Source: Flavobacteriales bacterium (GTDB taxonomy: Bacteria; Bacteroidota; Bacteroidia; Flavobacteriales_G; Salibacteraceae). Taken from it: DNA of 39,889 bases. The DNA is taken from contig JAGQYO010000031.1 of NCBI GenBank assembly GCA_020435995.1, positions 1 through 39,889 of the forward strand. The letters run 5' to 3'. Within the stretch, counting starts at the first letter, position 1. The number at the start of each line of letters is the position of its first letter. Below, in pieces: positions 26,814-34,092 of the stretch. The notes under the pieces were generated by a model. It saw nothing but the letters and a program-made list of their open reading frames with translations. It made no database searches and was not told the origin of the DNA. The position numbers were made by a program, and so were the translations under genes.

Positions 26814-27101
26814 AAATTAATGTATTAGATTTAGCTCTCTTATTTAATTTCAGGGATACAATCTAAAGAAAAAAAAACGACATAAAATGGCGTTGTAGGT
26901 TAAGTTTGATTGAAATAGTTGTCAGCACTTTTAGCAAGGCCAGCCTACACTTCTCTTCGGAATATAAATTTGTTTGTGAAACTCCAAAAACCATTTCATT
27001 GCAATATTACGATAAACGAGGCCTTTATCCTACATTGCCAACTAAGGTATTTCAATTTAAAGAAGCCGATTTTAATCGCTTGCTCCCCACATGAAATTGG
27101 G

Positions 27102-27623
27102 TTACTTCTGGCCTTTTTGTGCGAGTATTTGGTTAGCAGTGGCTATAAAAGCTTGGTCTTCCTTCCCTTCTTCGCTTCTAGGGTAGCCCAAACTTCCCAT
27201 AGCGTTAATCTGGTATTGCTTTGAAGCCGCGTCCAATTTCATATCGAATATCCATACGGTAGGAAAGCCCTGAACACCAAAGAAATTTTTAAGTTCATTG
27301 TTTTGTTGTGCTTGCAATGCCGGTAGTTGCTTCCTTCTTGGAAAATCCAACTCAAGAAGAATTACATTTTTACTGGCCCATTCCTTAAAAGTAGGTTTAT
27401 TAAATACCGTAGCTTGCAGTCTGTGACACCAACCACACCAATCGCTTCCAGTAAAAAAGCCGAAAATAGGACGATTGGTTTTGAGCGACATCGCATGAGC
27501 CTCTTCAATGTTCGAATACCATTTTAACTCTTCAGGCTGCGCTGCATGATTGGGTGAATTTACAAATGCCGATGTACCCACAAAAAGGCCTGAAATCAGC
27601 AATACTCCTAGGATATATTTCAT
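27102..27623 (-). CDS. Exported thioredoxin-family protein (CGWC)
   Basis: A 173-residue protein with a signal peptide (1-20, GVLLISGLFVGTSAF) and a thioredoxin fold. The active site is C63-G-W-C66 (GSDWCGWCHRLQATVFNKPT), and the cis-proline region is GVQGFPTVWIFD. The long tail is typical of periplasmic thioredoxin_7-type proteins. It should work in the periplasm, so it is not the direct electron donor of cytoplasmic ArsC. A promoter with both Bacteroidota elements (TTG, 21 bp, TAATTTTG at 27629-27636) lies upstream, and the TTTG ends five bases before the ATG, suggesting a leaderless mRNA. Confidence 0.88.
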   Translation of the reverse strand: MKYILGVLLISGLFVGTSAFVNSPNHAAQPEELKWYSNIEEAHAMSLKTNRPIFGFFTGSDWCGWCHRLQATVFNKPTFKEWASKNVILLELDFPRRKQLPALQAQQNNELKNFFGVQGFPTVWIFDMKLDAASKQYQINAMGSLGYPRSEEGKEDQAFIATANQILAQKGQK

Positions 27624-27628
27624 GCGCT

Positions 27629-27660
27629 CAAAATTAAATGTATAAAGATTTAGTTTTCAA
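27629..27660 (-). promoter_or_regulatory. Bacteroidota promoter of the thioredoxin gene, nearly leaderless
   Basis: On the minus strand, TTG (27660-27658), 21 bp, then TAATTTTG (27636-27629). Both elements match the Bacteroidota consensus with the right spacing. The start codon begins at 27623, so the transcript start should fall at or next to it. Confidence 0.6.
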
Positions 27661-27715
27661 TTATCGTGTTATTATTTGCTACAATTCCAGATTCTGGTCA
27701 TTCTTTGGATTTTTA

Positions 27716-28162
27716 TTATTCAAGTTTTGAGATCTTCATCGACTCTGAATTGATACAATATCTCAATCCAGTAGGTGGCGGCCCATCAGGAAAAACATGG
27801 CCCAAATGTGCATCGCAGGAATTACACACCACCTCTACCCTTACCATTCCATAGCTATCATCCTTGTTGTACTTAACCGCATTATCGGCAAGTGGTTCTG
27901 TAAAACTAGGCCAACCTGATTTAGAATCAAATTTAATGTCGGATTTAAACAAAGGATTGTCGCAACAGACACAATGATATATTCCTGATTCGTGCGCATG
28001 GCAAAATTCACCTGAGCCTGCGGGTTCAGTACCTTTTTTTCGGGTAATGCGAAATTGCTCTGGCGTTAGCAACGATTGCCACTCATCGTCAGATTTAACT
28101 ATCTTTCTAGTTGGTGCAGGACACCCACGGTTCACCATTAATATCACGTCATTCCAATTCAT
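27716..28162 (-). CDS. msrB: Peptide methionine-R-sulfoxide reductase MsrB
   Basis: A 148-residue cytoplasmic repair enzyme that reduces methionine-R-sulfoxide in proteins. The structural zinc ligands are C64 and C67 (HCVCCDNPLF) and C113 and C116 (CNSC). The catalytic cysteine is C136 in GLRYCINSESM, and the substrate segment SGWPSF is present. The start at ATG 28162 gives a short N-terminal extension with the KSDDEW segment usual for the family. It heads a same-strand run of oxidative and arsenic stress genes (msrB, thioredoxin, arsC, acr3), although the thioredoxin gene has its own promoter. A 17-bp dyad lies 49-65 bp upstream of its ATG. Confidence 0.95.
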   Translation of the reverse strand: MNWNDVILMVNRGCPAPTRKIVKSDDEWQSLLTPEQFRITRKKGTEPAGSGEFCHAHESGIYHCVCCDNPLFKSDIKFDSKSGWPSFTEPLADNAVKYNKDDSYGMVRVEVVCNSCDAHLGHVFPDGPPPTGLRYCINSESMKISKLE

Positions 28163-28503
28163 AATTATTCAATAATGAAGTGCAAATAAACATACAACCA
28201 TTCAATTCATTTGTCATTTCGTGACAACTGCCCTTTCTTCCTCCAAATTGACTTAAAATGTACCCCACTTGTCCGCGATAGTATGCCATTGCATCTCGTT
28301 CAATCCTTGGTTTTATCATGAGAAAATCATTTTCAAGATAATTCTTCTAAAGTCAGTTGCAGCTATTCCTTTTTTTTTAGATTTGAGGAGCAAACGACTT
28401 CCTCCTAGTTACAATGAATACAATTTGAAGGTCTCCAAGATGTCTTGGGTAGGATTTCTATAGGTGTATATCATTGAAAAATTGAGAATTAATAACTAGA
28501 TAT
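28163..28503. other. Intergenic region between divergent msrB and cytochrome c genes
   Basis: The 341-bp region contains the TTGTCA/TGACAA dyad near the msrB end and a T9 run near 28370. No ATG-started frame of credible composition is present and no exact TAnnTTTG element was found close to either start. It should hold both divergent promoters, which I cannot pinpoint. Confidence 0.5.
28211..28227. promoter_or_regulatory. 17-bp dyad upstream of msrB
   Basis: TTGTCA, five-base centre, TGACAA form perfect 6-bp arms, located 49-65 bp upstream of the msrB start. The position fits an operator, but no regulator is identifiable. Confidence 0.3.
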
Positions 28504-28917
28504 ATGCGTTTGTTCCTATTGCTTGTCTTCGGTATAATACACAGTAGTTGTGGTGAGGATTTAAAAACAGATAGTGCTAAAGAAGAAGGAGTTACCAAGC
28601 GAGGAGAGCTCAGTCTGGACTCAAAAATTTTTCTGGGCAATAGGTTGTTTTCCGAAAAAACCTGTATTACATGTCACGATGTGCATCTTGAAAAAAAAGG
28701 GCCATCGGTAATTGACATTATGCACGTGTACAAAGAAAAAAATGCCAGCATAGAACTGTTTTTGAGAGGGAAATCTAAACCCATAGTGGACACCACAGCA
28801 AGCCAAGTAGCTATTATGCAAGACAATATTAATGGCTTTTTGCAAAAAGTGACTGATGAAGATTTAAATGCAATTGCGACCTATATGCTTCACGTAAAAG
28901 ACTTAACAAGTAAATAA
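28504..28917 (+). CDS. Cytochrome c family lipoprotein
   Basis: A 137-residue protein with a lipoprotein-type signal (LFLLLVFGIIHSSCGEDL; lipidated Cys16) and a single c-type heme site C54-x-x-C57-H58 (CITCHDVH). A candidate axial methionine lies in AIMQDNINGFL near residue 102. The tail DEDLNAIATYML matches the last helix of class I cytochromes c. It should be a membrane-anchored electron carrier outside the inner membrane. A small Cys-rich lipoprotein follows 18 bp downstream on the same strand, so the two are likely co-transcribed. Confidence 0.87.
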   Translation: MRLFLLLVFGIIHSSCGEDLKTDSAKEEGVTKRGELSLDSKIFLGNRLFSEKTCITCHDVHLEKKGPSVIDIMHVYKEKNASIELFLRGKSKPIVDTTASQVAIMQDNINGFLQKVTDEDLNAIATYMLHVKDLTSK

Positions 28918-28935
28918 TAAATTAATTGGATCATT

Positions 28936-29136
28936 ATGAAAAATAGACCTTTGATTTTGCTGACTCTCGTTGCCGGGCTTTTTACTTTATCGTGCAACAA
29001 AGAGAAAAACGAGACCGTTTGTAATTCATCAAATTCTAATAGTGCTTGCATCCAGTGCTGCGACAGCAAAGGATTTAGTACTTATGAGTACAACGCTCTT
29101 GCTCCGAATGGTGAAAAATGTGCGTGTAGGAATTAG
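28936..29136 (+). CDS. Small cysteine-rich lipoprotein of unknown function
   Basis: A 66-residue protein: lipoprotein signal (RPLILLTLVAGLFTLSCNKE, lipidated Cys20) followed by a short mature part with six more cysteines (VCNSS, ACIQCCDSKG, KCACRN). The cysteine spacing could bind metal or form several disulfides. I do not recognise the family. It lies 18 bp after the cytochrome c gene and shares its export route, so a common role at the envelope is plausible but unproved. Confidence 0.65.
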   Translation: MKNRPLILLTLVAGLFTLSCNKEKNETVCNSSNSNSACIQCCDSKGFSTYEYNALAPNGEKCACRN

Positions 29137-29182
29137 GCTTTTGCCCTTATGAAACTACCTCTACTTGCTCGTACACGATCCG

Positions 29183-29326
29183 ATGCTCAACGGATGTAGC
29201 ATGTTATACCTCAATACTTTACCCCCCCCCAATAACGATCGTTTAATAGAATTGATCGAACGCGACAGAACCGCACACAAACTAGTGAATTTAAAGAAGG
29301 TAGCACAATTTCATTTTTATTCTTGA
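29183..29326 (+). CDS. Possible small protein with a C9 tract in its coding sequence
   Basis: An ATG-started frame of 47 codons, with a plausible charged helix (DRLIELIERDRTAHKLVNLK) before the stop at 29324. A run of nine C residues at 29222-29230 encodes Pro-Pro-Pro. The length and lack of a known family make it weak; it could be the remnant of a larger gene or non-coding. Confidence 0.25.
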   Translation: MLNGCSMLYLNTLPPPNNDRLIELIERDRTAHKLVNLKKVAQFHFYS

Positions 29327-29375
29327 TTTTTGACACGGCTGATAGGCCAATATCGAAAGCTAAAAATATGATAAG

Positions 29376-29867
29376 ATGATGTTGATTCGGCTTGCTGATG
29401 AAAAGGATTTTGAAGCTATCCTAGAAATATACAATCATTCGATTATTCACACGACATCTGTTTACACCTATGATGTAGTGGATATGCCCTGGTTGACAAG
29501 CTGGATAAACTCTAAAACTGAAAAAGGCTTTCCCGTACTCATAGCAGAAAAAAATGGAGAAGTAGCTGGATTTGCAACCTTCGACACATTTCGGAATTGG
29601 CCAGGCTATGTTCATTCAGTAGAACATAGTTTGCATGTGAATAGCCGATTTAGAAAACAAGGAATAGGAAAAGATCTTTTGCTTCAACTTATCGCTGAAG
29701 CCAAAAAACTAAAAAAGCATGTACTAATTGGAGGAATTGACGCGGAAAACCATGCTAGCATCCATTTGCATAAGCAACTCGGATTTGTTGAAGTGGGTCG
29801 CATAAAGGAAGTAGGATATAAATTTGATAGATGGCTTGACCTCTTGTTCCTACAACTCCTGCTTTAG
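29376..29867 (+). CDS. GNAT N-acetyltransferase (phosphinothricin acetyltransferase / MnaT-like)
   Basis: A 163-residue single GNAT domain of the PAT/YncA branch. Recognisable parts: the N-terminal IRLADEKDFEAILEIYNHSI, the substrate-side VEHSLHVNSRFRKQGIG with the acetyl-CoA pyrophosphate-binding RxxGIG, and the final GIDAENHASIHLHKQLGFVE. The family acetylates the amino group of small molecules such as phosphinothricin, methionine sulfoximine or amino acids; the natural substrate cannot be told. ATG codons at 29376 and 29379 are both possible starts. It appears to be a separate gene, with 239 bp upstream. Confidence 0.88.
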   Translation: MMLIRLADEKDFEAILEIYNHSIIHTTSVYTYDVVDMPWLTSWINSKTEKGFPVLIAEKNGEVAGFATFDTFRNWPGYVHSVEHSLHVNSRFRKQGIGKDLLLQLIAEAKKLKKHVLIGGIDAENHASIHLHKQLGFVEVGRIKEVGYKFDRWLDLLFLQLLL

Positions 29868-29896
29868 ATAGAGCCCAAACCCGCCACAGATAGCCA

Positions 29897-29904
29897 TATA
29901 TTTG
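29897..29904 (+). promoter_or_regulatory. Candidate -7 element TATATTTG overlapping the first possible start of the spermidine-synthase-like gene
   Basis: An exact TAnnTTTG match. If used, transcription starts near 29910, downstream of the TTG at 29902, which would favour translation from the TTG at 29929. Confidence 0.35.
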
Positions 29905-32124
29905 ACCTTTATTTCAATAATTGATTTTTTGAATACGCTCATTAGGAACTGGTATGTATTTGTAGTACTTATTGTAGAAGGAGCTTCCTTAATGGCGGTG
30001 GAACTCATAGGTGCGCGTTTTTTTGCTCCCTTTTATGGTAACTCTTTGTATGTGTGGACTGCAGTATTGACCATCACGGTATTGGGGTTGAGCCTTGGCT
30101 ACTTTGTGGGCGGAAAGCTTTCTCAAGTTTCCCAATCTCAAAAATGGATTTCTTATATAGTTGGACTTGCGGGAATACTTTCGTTTTTTATGCCTGAATC
30201 TGTTTCATGGGTCATTCAATGGAGCCATCATTTGAATTTAATTCCAGGGATCATTCTAGCATCTCTTCTCATTTTGTTTCCCATTATATTTTTATTCGGA
30301 CTTGTTGGCCCCTTAGCGGTGAGCTCCATTTCGGATCGTTTGTCCAAGGTGGGGCATGCGGTAGGTCTCACCTATTTGATATCTACAAGTTGCGGCATAG
30401 TAGCAACTTTTATATTCGGGCTATACTTTATTCCAGAGTATGGGATGATGTTATCTGCCAAAGCGGTGGGTGTGGCTCTCTTCGTAGTTTTCCTATTGAG
30501 CTTTGTGGCTCGAGGACATACCAGCCCATCTCAGCATTCCGAACAACTTAAAGAAAACCTAAATCCAGTTGAATTAAACCAAAAGGAGAGCATCTCCTCT
30601 AATTCAATTTTCTTTTTTGCGGCATTAGAGGGCGCATGTGTTATGGCAATTGAACTCATGGGTGCTAGAATGTTAGCTCCTATTTATGGCTCTTCTTTTC
30701 ATGTGTGGGTAGTGGTTATTGGAATTACACTTTTGAGTCTCGCCATTGGATATTTCGCAGGTGGTAAATTGGCAGATCGTAGCCCGAAGCGCGCCACTTT
30801 TTACCTGGTGCTTTTGGTGGCCGCAAGTTTAGTGGCAACCATGCATTTTATGGCAAGACTTTCTATTTTCACCACGCTAAGTTTAGATCTATCAATTTCG
30901 TTGGTCATAGTCAGCCTCATTTTACTCATGCCGCCTTTGGTGTGTTTGGGAATGATTCCCACCTTTCTGATTCGCTTTTTGACTACCCATAACACCTTGG
31001 CGGGTAAATCTACTGGCTTCGTTTTTTCGCTGAGCTCACTCTCCGGTATTTTGTCCTTGACTTTGCTTGGGTTTTGGGTGATTCCGGAGTTAGGCCTTAC
31101 CTACCCCTCTATTTTATTGGGATTGGTACTGGGATTATTTCCTGCCATGTATTTTCTCAAACGAATGGAATACAGTGGTTTTGTTTTTATTGGCATTGTC
31201 ATCTTCTCCTTTAGTCAGATAGTTCAAGTCAATTCTTCGGAACGAGTTAAAGTTCTGGAATATTCAGAGGGACTTTTTGGGCAGCTTATGGTTATGGAAT
31301 ACCCCAACCAGAGAAATGGAAAACCTATTTATGAACGCACCATGTTTGTGAATCGCACCTTTCAAACTAAAATTGATACCGCCTTAGAATTTCCAACGGA
31401 TTATGTGCTTTATACCAAAGGCATTTCCGAGTTTCTTCCCAAAAAATCAAAGGCTTTGTTGTTGGGTCTTGGAGGTGGAATAATGGCTAATGAATTGTCC
31501 GAACGCTTTGATTTGGACGCCGTTGAACTCGATGAAAGGATTTACCAAGTAGCCAAAACCTATTTTCGCTTAGCACCTGATGTTAACGTTATCATTGACG
31601 ATGCAAGGCATTTTATAGAAACCTCGGAGAACAAATATGACCTGATCGTATTCGATTTGTTTAAGGGAGAGTTTCAACCCGAACATGTACTCACGCTTGA
31701 GTGTTTTAACAAGGCGAAAAACCTATTGAATGAGAATGGAATTATCGTAATGAATTTTATAGGTTATATCGAGGGTGACAATGGCCTATTAGGTAGATCT
31801 ATCCTAAAAACATTTAATGAAACTGGATTGAACATCGAAATTTTACCTACCCCCGGAGTTGAACCACATCGCAATATTCTCTTTATAGGATCGAATGCGC
31901 AATATGATTTATCATCTACACCAAATCCAGCGTCAACAGCAGACAGTACCTTAGGTTCTTATTTTCTCAATACAGAATTATATTTATCTCAATCTGGAAT
32001 TGTGTTGGTAGATGACCAGCCTAAGATTAACAAGATGAATTTTAGCGTTGTTCACATGATGAGAACAGGATTTACGCGGCAAACCCGCTGGTTTTTGGGC
32101 GAGGGAATTCCCATCTTTCAATAG
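29902..32124 (+). CDS. Membrane-fused spermidine-synthase-like protein with duplicated membrane half
   Basis: Up to 740 residues. The membrane half is an internal duplication: VEGASLMAVELIGARFFAPF near residue 20 is repeated as LEGACVMAIELMGARMLAPI near 239, each followed by YGxSxxVWxxVxxITxLxLxxGYFxGGKL. The C-terminal part (about 470-740) is a Rossmann SAM/decarboxylated-SAM-binding domain with LLLGLGGGIMANELSERF near 522, the acidic VELDERI and the IIDDARHF and DLIVFDLFKGE motifs. Members of this fused type resemble aminopropyltransferases, but the exact reaction is unproved. The start is unclear: there is no ATG, TTG 29902 gives the longest form, and a promoter element there favours TTG 29929. 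It may be linked functionally to the transglutaminase-like and DUF350 genes 1.1 kb further on. Confidence 0.85.
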   Translation: MTFISIIDFLNTLIRNWYVFVVLIVEGASLMAVELIGARFFAPFYGNSLYVWTAVLTITVLGLSLGYFVGGKLSQVSQSQKWISYIVGLAGILSFFMPESVSWVIQWSHHLNLIPGIILASLLILFPIIFLFGLVGPLAVSSISDRLSKVGHAVGLTYLISTSCGIVATFIFGLYFIPEYGMMLSAKAVGVALFVVFLLSFVARGHTSPSQHSEQLKENLNPVELNQKESISSNSIFFFAALEGACVMAIELMGARMLAPIYGSSFHVWVVVIGITLLSLAIGYFAGGKLADRSPKRATFYLVLLVAASLVATMHFMARLSIFTTLSLDLSISLVIVSLILLMPPLVCLGMIPTFLIRFLTTHNTLAGKSTGFVFSLSSLSGILSLTLLGFWVIPELGLTYPSILLGLVLGLFPAMYFLKRMEYSGFVFIGIVIFSFSQIVQVNSSERVKVLEYSEGLFGQLMVMEYPNQRNGKPIYERTMFVNRTFQTKIDTALEFPTDYVLYTKGISEFLPKKSKALLLGLGGGIMANELSERFDLDAVELDERIYQVAKTYFRLAPDVNVIIDDARHFIETSENKYDLIVFDLFKGEFQPEHVLTLECFNKAKNLLNENGIIVMNFIGYIEGDNGLLGRSILKTFNETGLNIEILPTPGVEPHRNILFIGSNAQYDLSSTPNPASTADSTLGSYFLNTELYLSQSGIVLVDDQPKINKMNFSVVHMMRTGFTRQTRWFLGEGIPIFQ

Positions 32125-32206
32125 TGAAATTTAAGGTTGCGTGATTGAGTTTTCCAATTGCTGAAAACATCATAATACCGAAGTGCTATACATTATAGGC
32201 AAAAAA

Positions 32207-32230
32207 AAGAGCCCCTAAAAAGGAGCTCTT
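32207..32230. terminator. Bidirectional terminator between convergent genes
   Basis: AAGAGC-C-CCT ... AGGA-GCTCTT forms a stem with one mismatch, preceded by an A-run (the T-run of the minus strand) and followed by an A/T-rich tail. It lies between the stop codons of the spermidine-synthase-like gene and the T9SS gene. Confidence 0.7.
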
Positions 32231-32254
32231 AAAATCTTAGTTGAGAAGAATTAA

Positions 32255-32953
32255 TTATTCTACGAGGATTCTTCGAGACTCAACAAGTCCCATTTTATTG
32301 GTTATTTGAATAAAATACATTCCTTTTTCAATATTCGAAAGGTCGAGCATCGATTTTGATTCTGGCGTTTTAGGACTCAATTCTAAGGTTACCTTACCTG
32401 TTAAGTCAATTACCTTGATATTCGAATTCAAATCAGAGTTCTCTACATAAAGTTTTCCTTTTGCAGGGTTTGGATAAATAGACAAGCTATTAGAATGAGA
32501 AATTTGTTGTACACCTAGATACTTTTCACGATCAACACCAACGAACGTATATTTGATTGTATCCCTTTGTGTTGAGTCGAGAACGTCAAACATCTCGAAG
32601 CTAAATTCACAGTCTTTAGGCGTGTCTTTAGGATCTATCGACAAACTGTTGATCATCATGCCTGTTTCTCCTTGGTAAATTGTATCACATTGAACTTCAT
32701 AAGGAATGCCTTCTACACACAATGGGTAGGTACAAAATGTAACTCCCCAGTTGTTGGTGTCAATGGTGTTGGTAATCACCCTCAACTTCATAACAAGTGG
32801 AGCAGCGGCCTTATTGTCCAAAAAGATTTCGTGGTCTACATATCCCTTCTTCCAAAGTGTGTCGCTAATGTTGTGACGGTCAACTGTAAATCTTTGAGCG
32901 TGTAGGTTTAAACCCACAAAAGCGATTAATAATAGGAAAGATAATTTTTTCAT
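32255..32953 (-). CDS. Small secreted T9SS protein
   Basis: A 232-residue protein from the ATG at 32953, which begins a good signal peptide (KKLSFLLLIAFVGLNLHAQ); longer upstream frames lack one. The mature part is beta-rich (about 20-150) without a recognised domain and has paired cysteines (FCTYPLCVEG, VQCD, DCEF). The C-terminus is a type A T9SS sorting domain (SIYPNPAKGKLYVENSDL ... IEKGMYFIQITNKMG). The core resembles domains seen in Bacteroidota surface proteins but gives no function. An exact -7 element (TAATTTTG) ends 24 bases before the ATG. It is convergent with the spermidine-synthase-like gene and divergent from the transglutaminase-like gene. Confidence 0.85.
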   Translation of the reverse strand: MKKLSFLLLIAFVGLNLHAQRFTVDRHNISDTLWKKGYVDHEIFLDNKAAAPLVMKLRVITNTIDTNNWGVTFCTYPLCVEGIPYEVQCDTIYQGETGMMINSLSIDPKDTPKDCEFSFEMFDVLDSTQRDTIKYTFVGVDREKYLGVQQISHSNSLSIYPNPAKGKLYVENSDLNSNIKVIDLTGKVTLELSPKTPESKSMLDLSNIEKGMYFIQITNKMGLVESRRILVE

Positions 32954-32976
32954 AGTTTCAGATTTTTGTATCCCGA

Positions 32977-32984
32977 CAAAATTA
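32977..32984 (-). promoter_or_regulatory. -7 element TAATTTTG of the small T9SS gene
   Basis: An exact TAnnTTTG on the minus strand, with a predicted leader of about 18 bases before the ATG at 32953. No good TTG is present at the usual -33 spacing. Its location inside the longer frame supports 32953 as the start. Confidence 0.45.
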
Positions 32985-33206
32985 GCACTTATTCCGACAA
33001 TTAATTCTTTAAAATGCCGTTTGCCCAAGTTGTTTGCCATACAATTCTGTTAATAATTCCACTAAACACACCACTAACGCATCATACCGCTCATGTAAGC
33101 GATTTTTCGAATGCTATTAAGTGTCGTACATTTTGCATTAAATACCCTAATTTAATACACGCTGGTGAGGCCAACCACCCAAGCTTTAACAAGGCACAAT
33201 CTGTAC

Positions 33207-33214
33207 TAGATTTG
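33207..33214 (+). promoter_or_regulatory. -7 element TAGATTTG five bases before the transglutaminase-like ATG
   Basis: An exact TAnnTTTG; the ATG is at 33220, so the transcript would be leaderless or nearly so. The same octamer precedes the kinase gene (10372) and the glycosyltransferase gene (36080). Confidence 0.4.
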
Positions 33215-33219
33215 ACGCG

Positions 33220-34092
33220 ATGAAAAAGCTAAAAAGGTTTTTTGTGCTTGCATTTAAAATGGGTAGAACTGCCTTTCTATTCTATTTGTTGGTCTATCTT
33301 ATCATTTTTCTACTCAAACCCGCACCAAAGCCTAGCACCCCTGACTCCAAAATTACCAACTTAGAAATAGAAGCGCTTCTGATGTCAACGGGACAAGTCC
33401 CCTCACAATTTGAGCATGTAACGCATAACCGCTGTTGGGAAAAACCGGACAACTCAGATGAGGTATGCTTGGAATACTCCATGAACCTCTTGGAAACCAC
33501 CAAAGAATCGAAATATAAAACCCAGAACTTGAACGTTCAATATGACTCCAAACGCGATCTCGATTATTGGGAAGAAATCTACGGGAATTTGTACCGAAAC
33601 AACCCCGAAGGAATTGCACACATTGTGGACTCCCTGAGTAAGATTGCCACCAAGGAGTTTTATAGTCCCGAGCAATTAGCAAAACTCGTGGTGTCATTCA
33701 TTCAAGATTTGCCCTACTGGTATATTTTAGACGAAAGAAGAAGTTGTGATGAAGAAAAATATGCAGAAAAACCTTGTGTATCGGGCATAAAATACGGTCT
33801 TCTTTCGCCCCTAGAAACCGCGTACACAGCCTTTGGTGACTGTGACTCAAAAGCGCTTCTATTATATTGCATTTTGCGACAGCTCAACTTCGAACCCATC
33901 ATTGTTACAAGCAATCAATACCATCATGCTATGATTGCCATAAACCTTATTTCTGATGGTGATTTCATCATGCATCGAGGCAAAAGGTTTTACTTTTGGG
34001 AAACTACTATGTCGGGCTGGCAGCTTGGAATGCTCCCTCCCCCTTATTCAAATAAAAACTATTGGAATGTCGCTCTATCTTATGAATACTAA
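33220..34092 (+). CDS. Membrane-anchored transglutaminase-like protein
   Basis: A 290-residue protein with an N-terminal membrane anchor (AFLFYLLVYLIIFLLKP, residues about 18-34) and a papain-like transglutaminase core. Catalytic candidates: C208 in TAFGDCDSKALLLYCILRQL, H235/H236 in QYHHAMIAINL, and the third position as E261 in YFWETTMSGWQLG, where aspartate is usual. The domain faces outward if the anchor is a signal-anchor. Family members form or break amide bonds and can use polyamines as amine donors, but many bacterial versions are proteases or non-catalytic. Its 3' end overlaps the start of the DUF350-like gene, so they form one operon. Confidence 0.75.
   Translation: MKKLKRFFVLAFKMGRTAFLFYLLVYLIIFLLKPAPKPSTPDSKITNLEIEALLMSTGQVPSQFEHVTHNRCWEKPDNSDEVCLEYSMNLLETTKESKYKTQNLNVQYDSKRDLDYWEEIYGNLYRNNPEGIAHIVDSLSKIATKEFYSPEQLAKLVVSFIQDLPYWYILDERRSCDEEKYAEKPCVSGIKYGLLSPLETAYTAFGDCDSKALLLYCILRQLNFEPIIVTSNQYHHAMIAINLISDGDFIMHRGKRFYFWETTMSGWQLGMLPPPYSNKNYWNVALSYEY

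Noticed and set aside
26906-27094. 62-codon plus-strand frame between arsC and the thioredoxin gene
   Set aside because: Only a TTG start, no ATG, no family match. The composition is mildly gene-like (YYDKRGLYPTLP), so it could be a decayed gene end, but it is not supported enough to call.
28269-28463. 64-codon frame upstream of the cytochrome c gene
   Set aside because: TTG start and implausible composition in a region expected to hold divergent promoters.
33353-33697. Long antisense frame inside the transglutaminase-like gene
   Set aside because: It lies fully inside a gene with clear catalytic motifs on the other strand and has no credible start or family.
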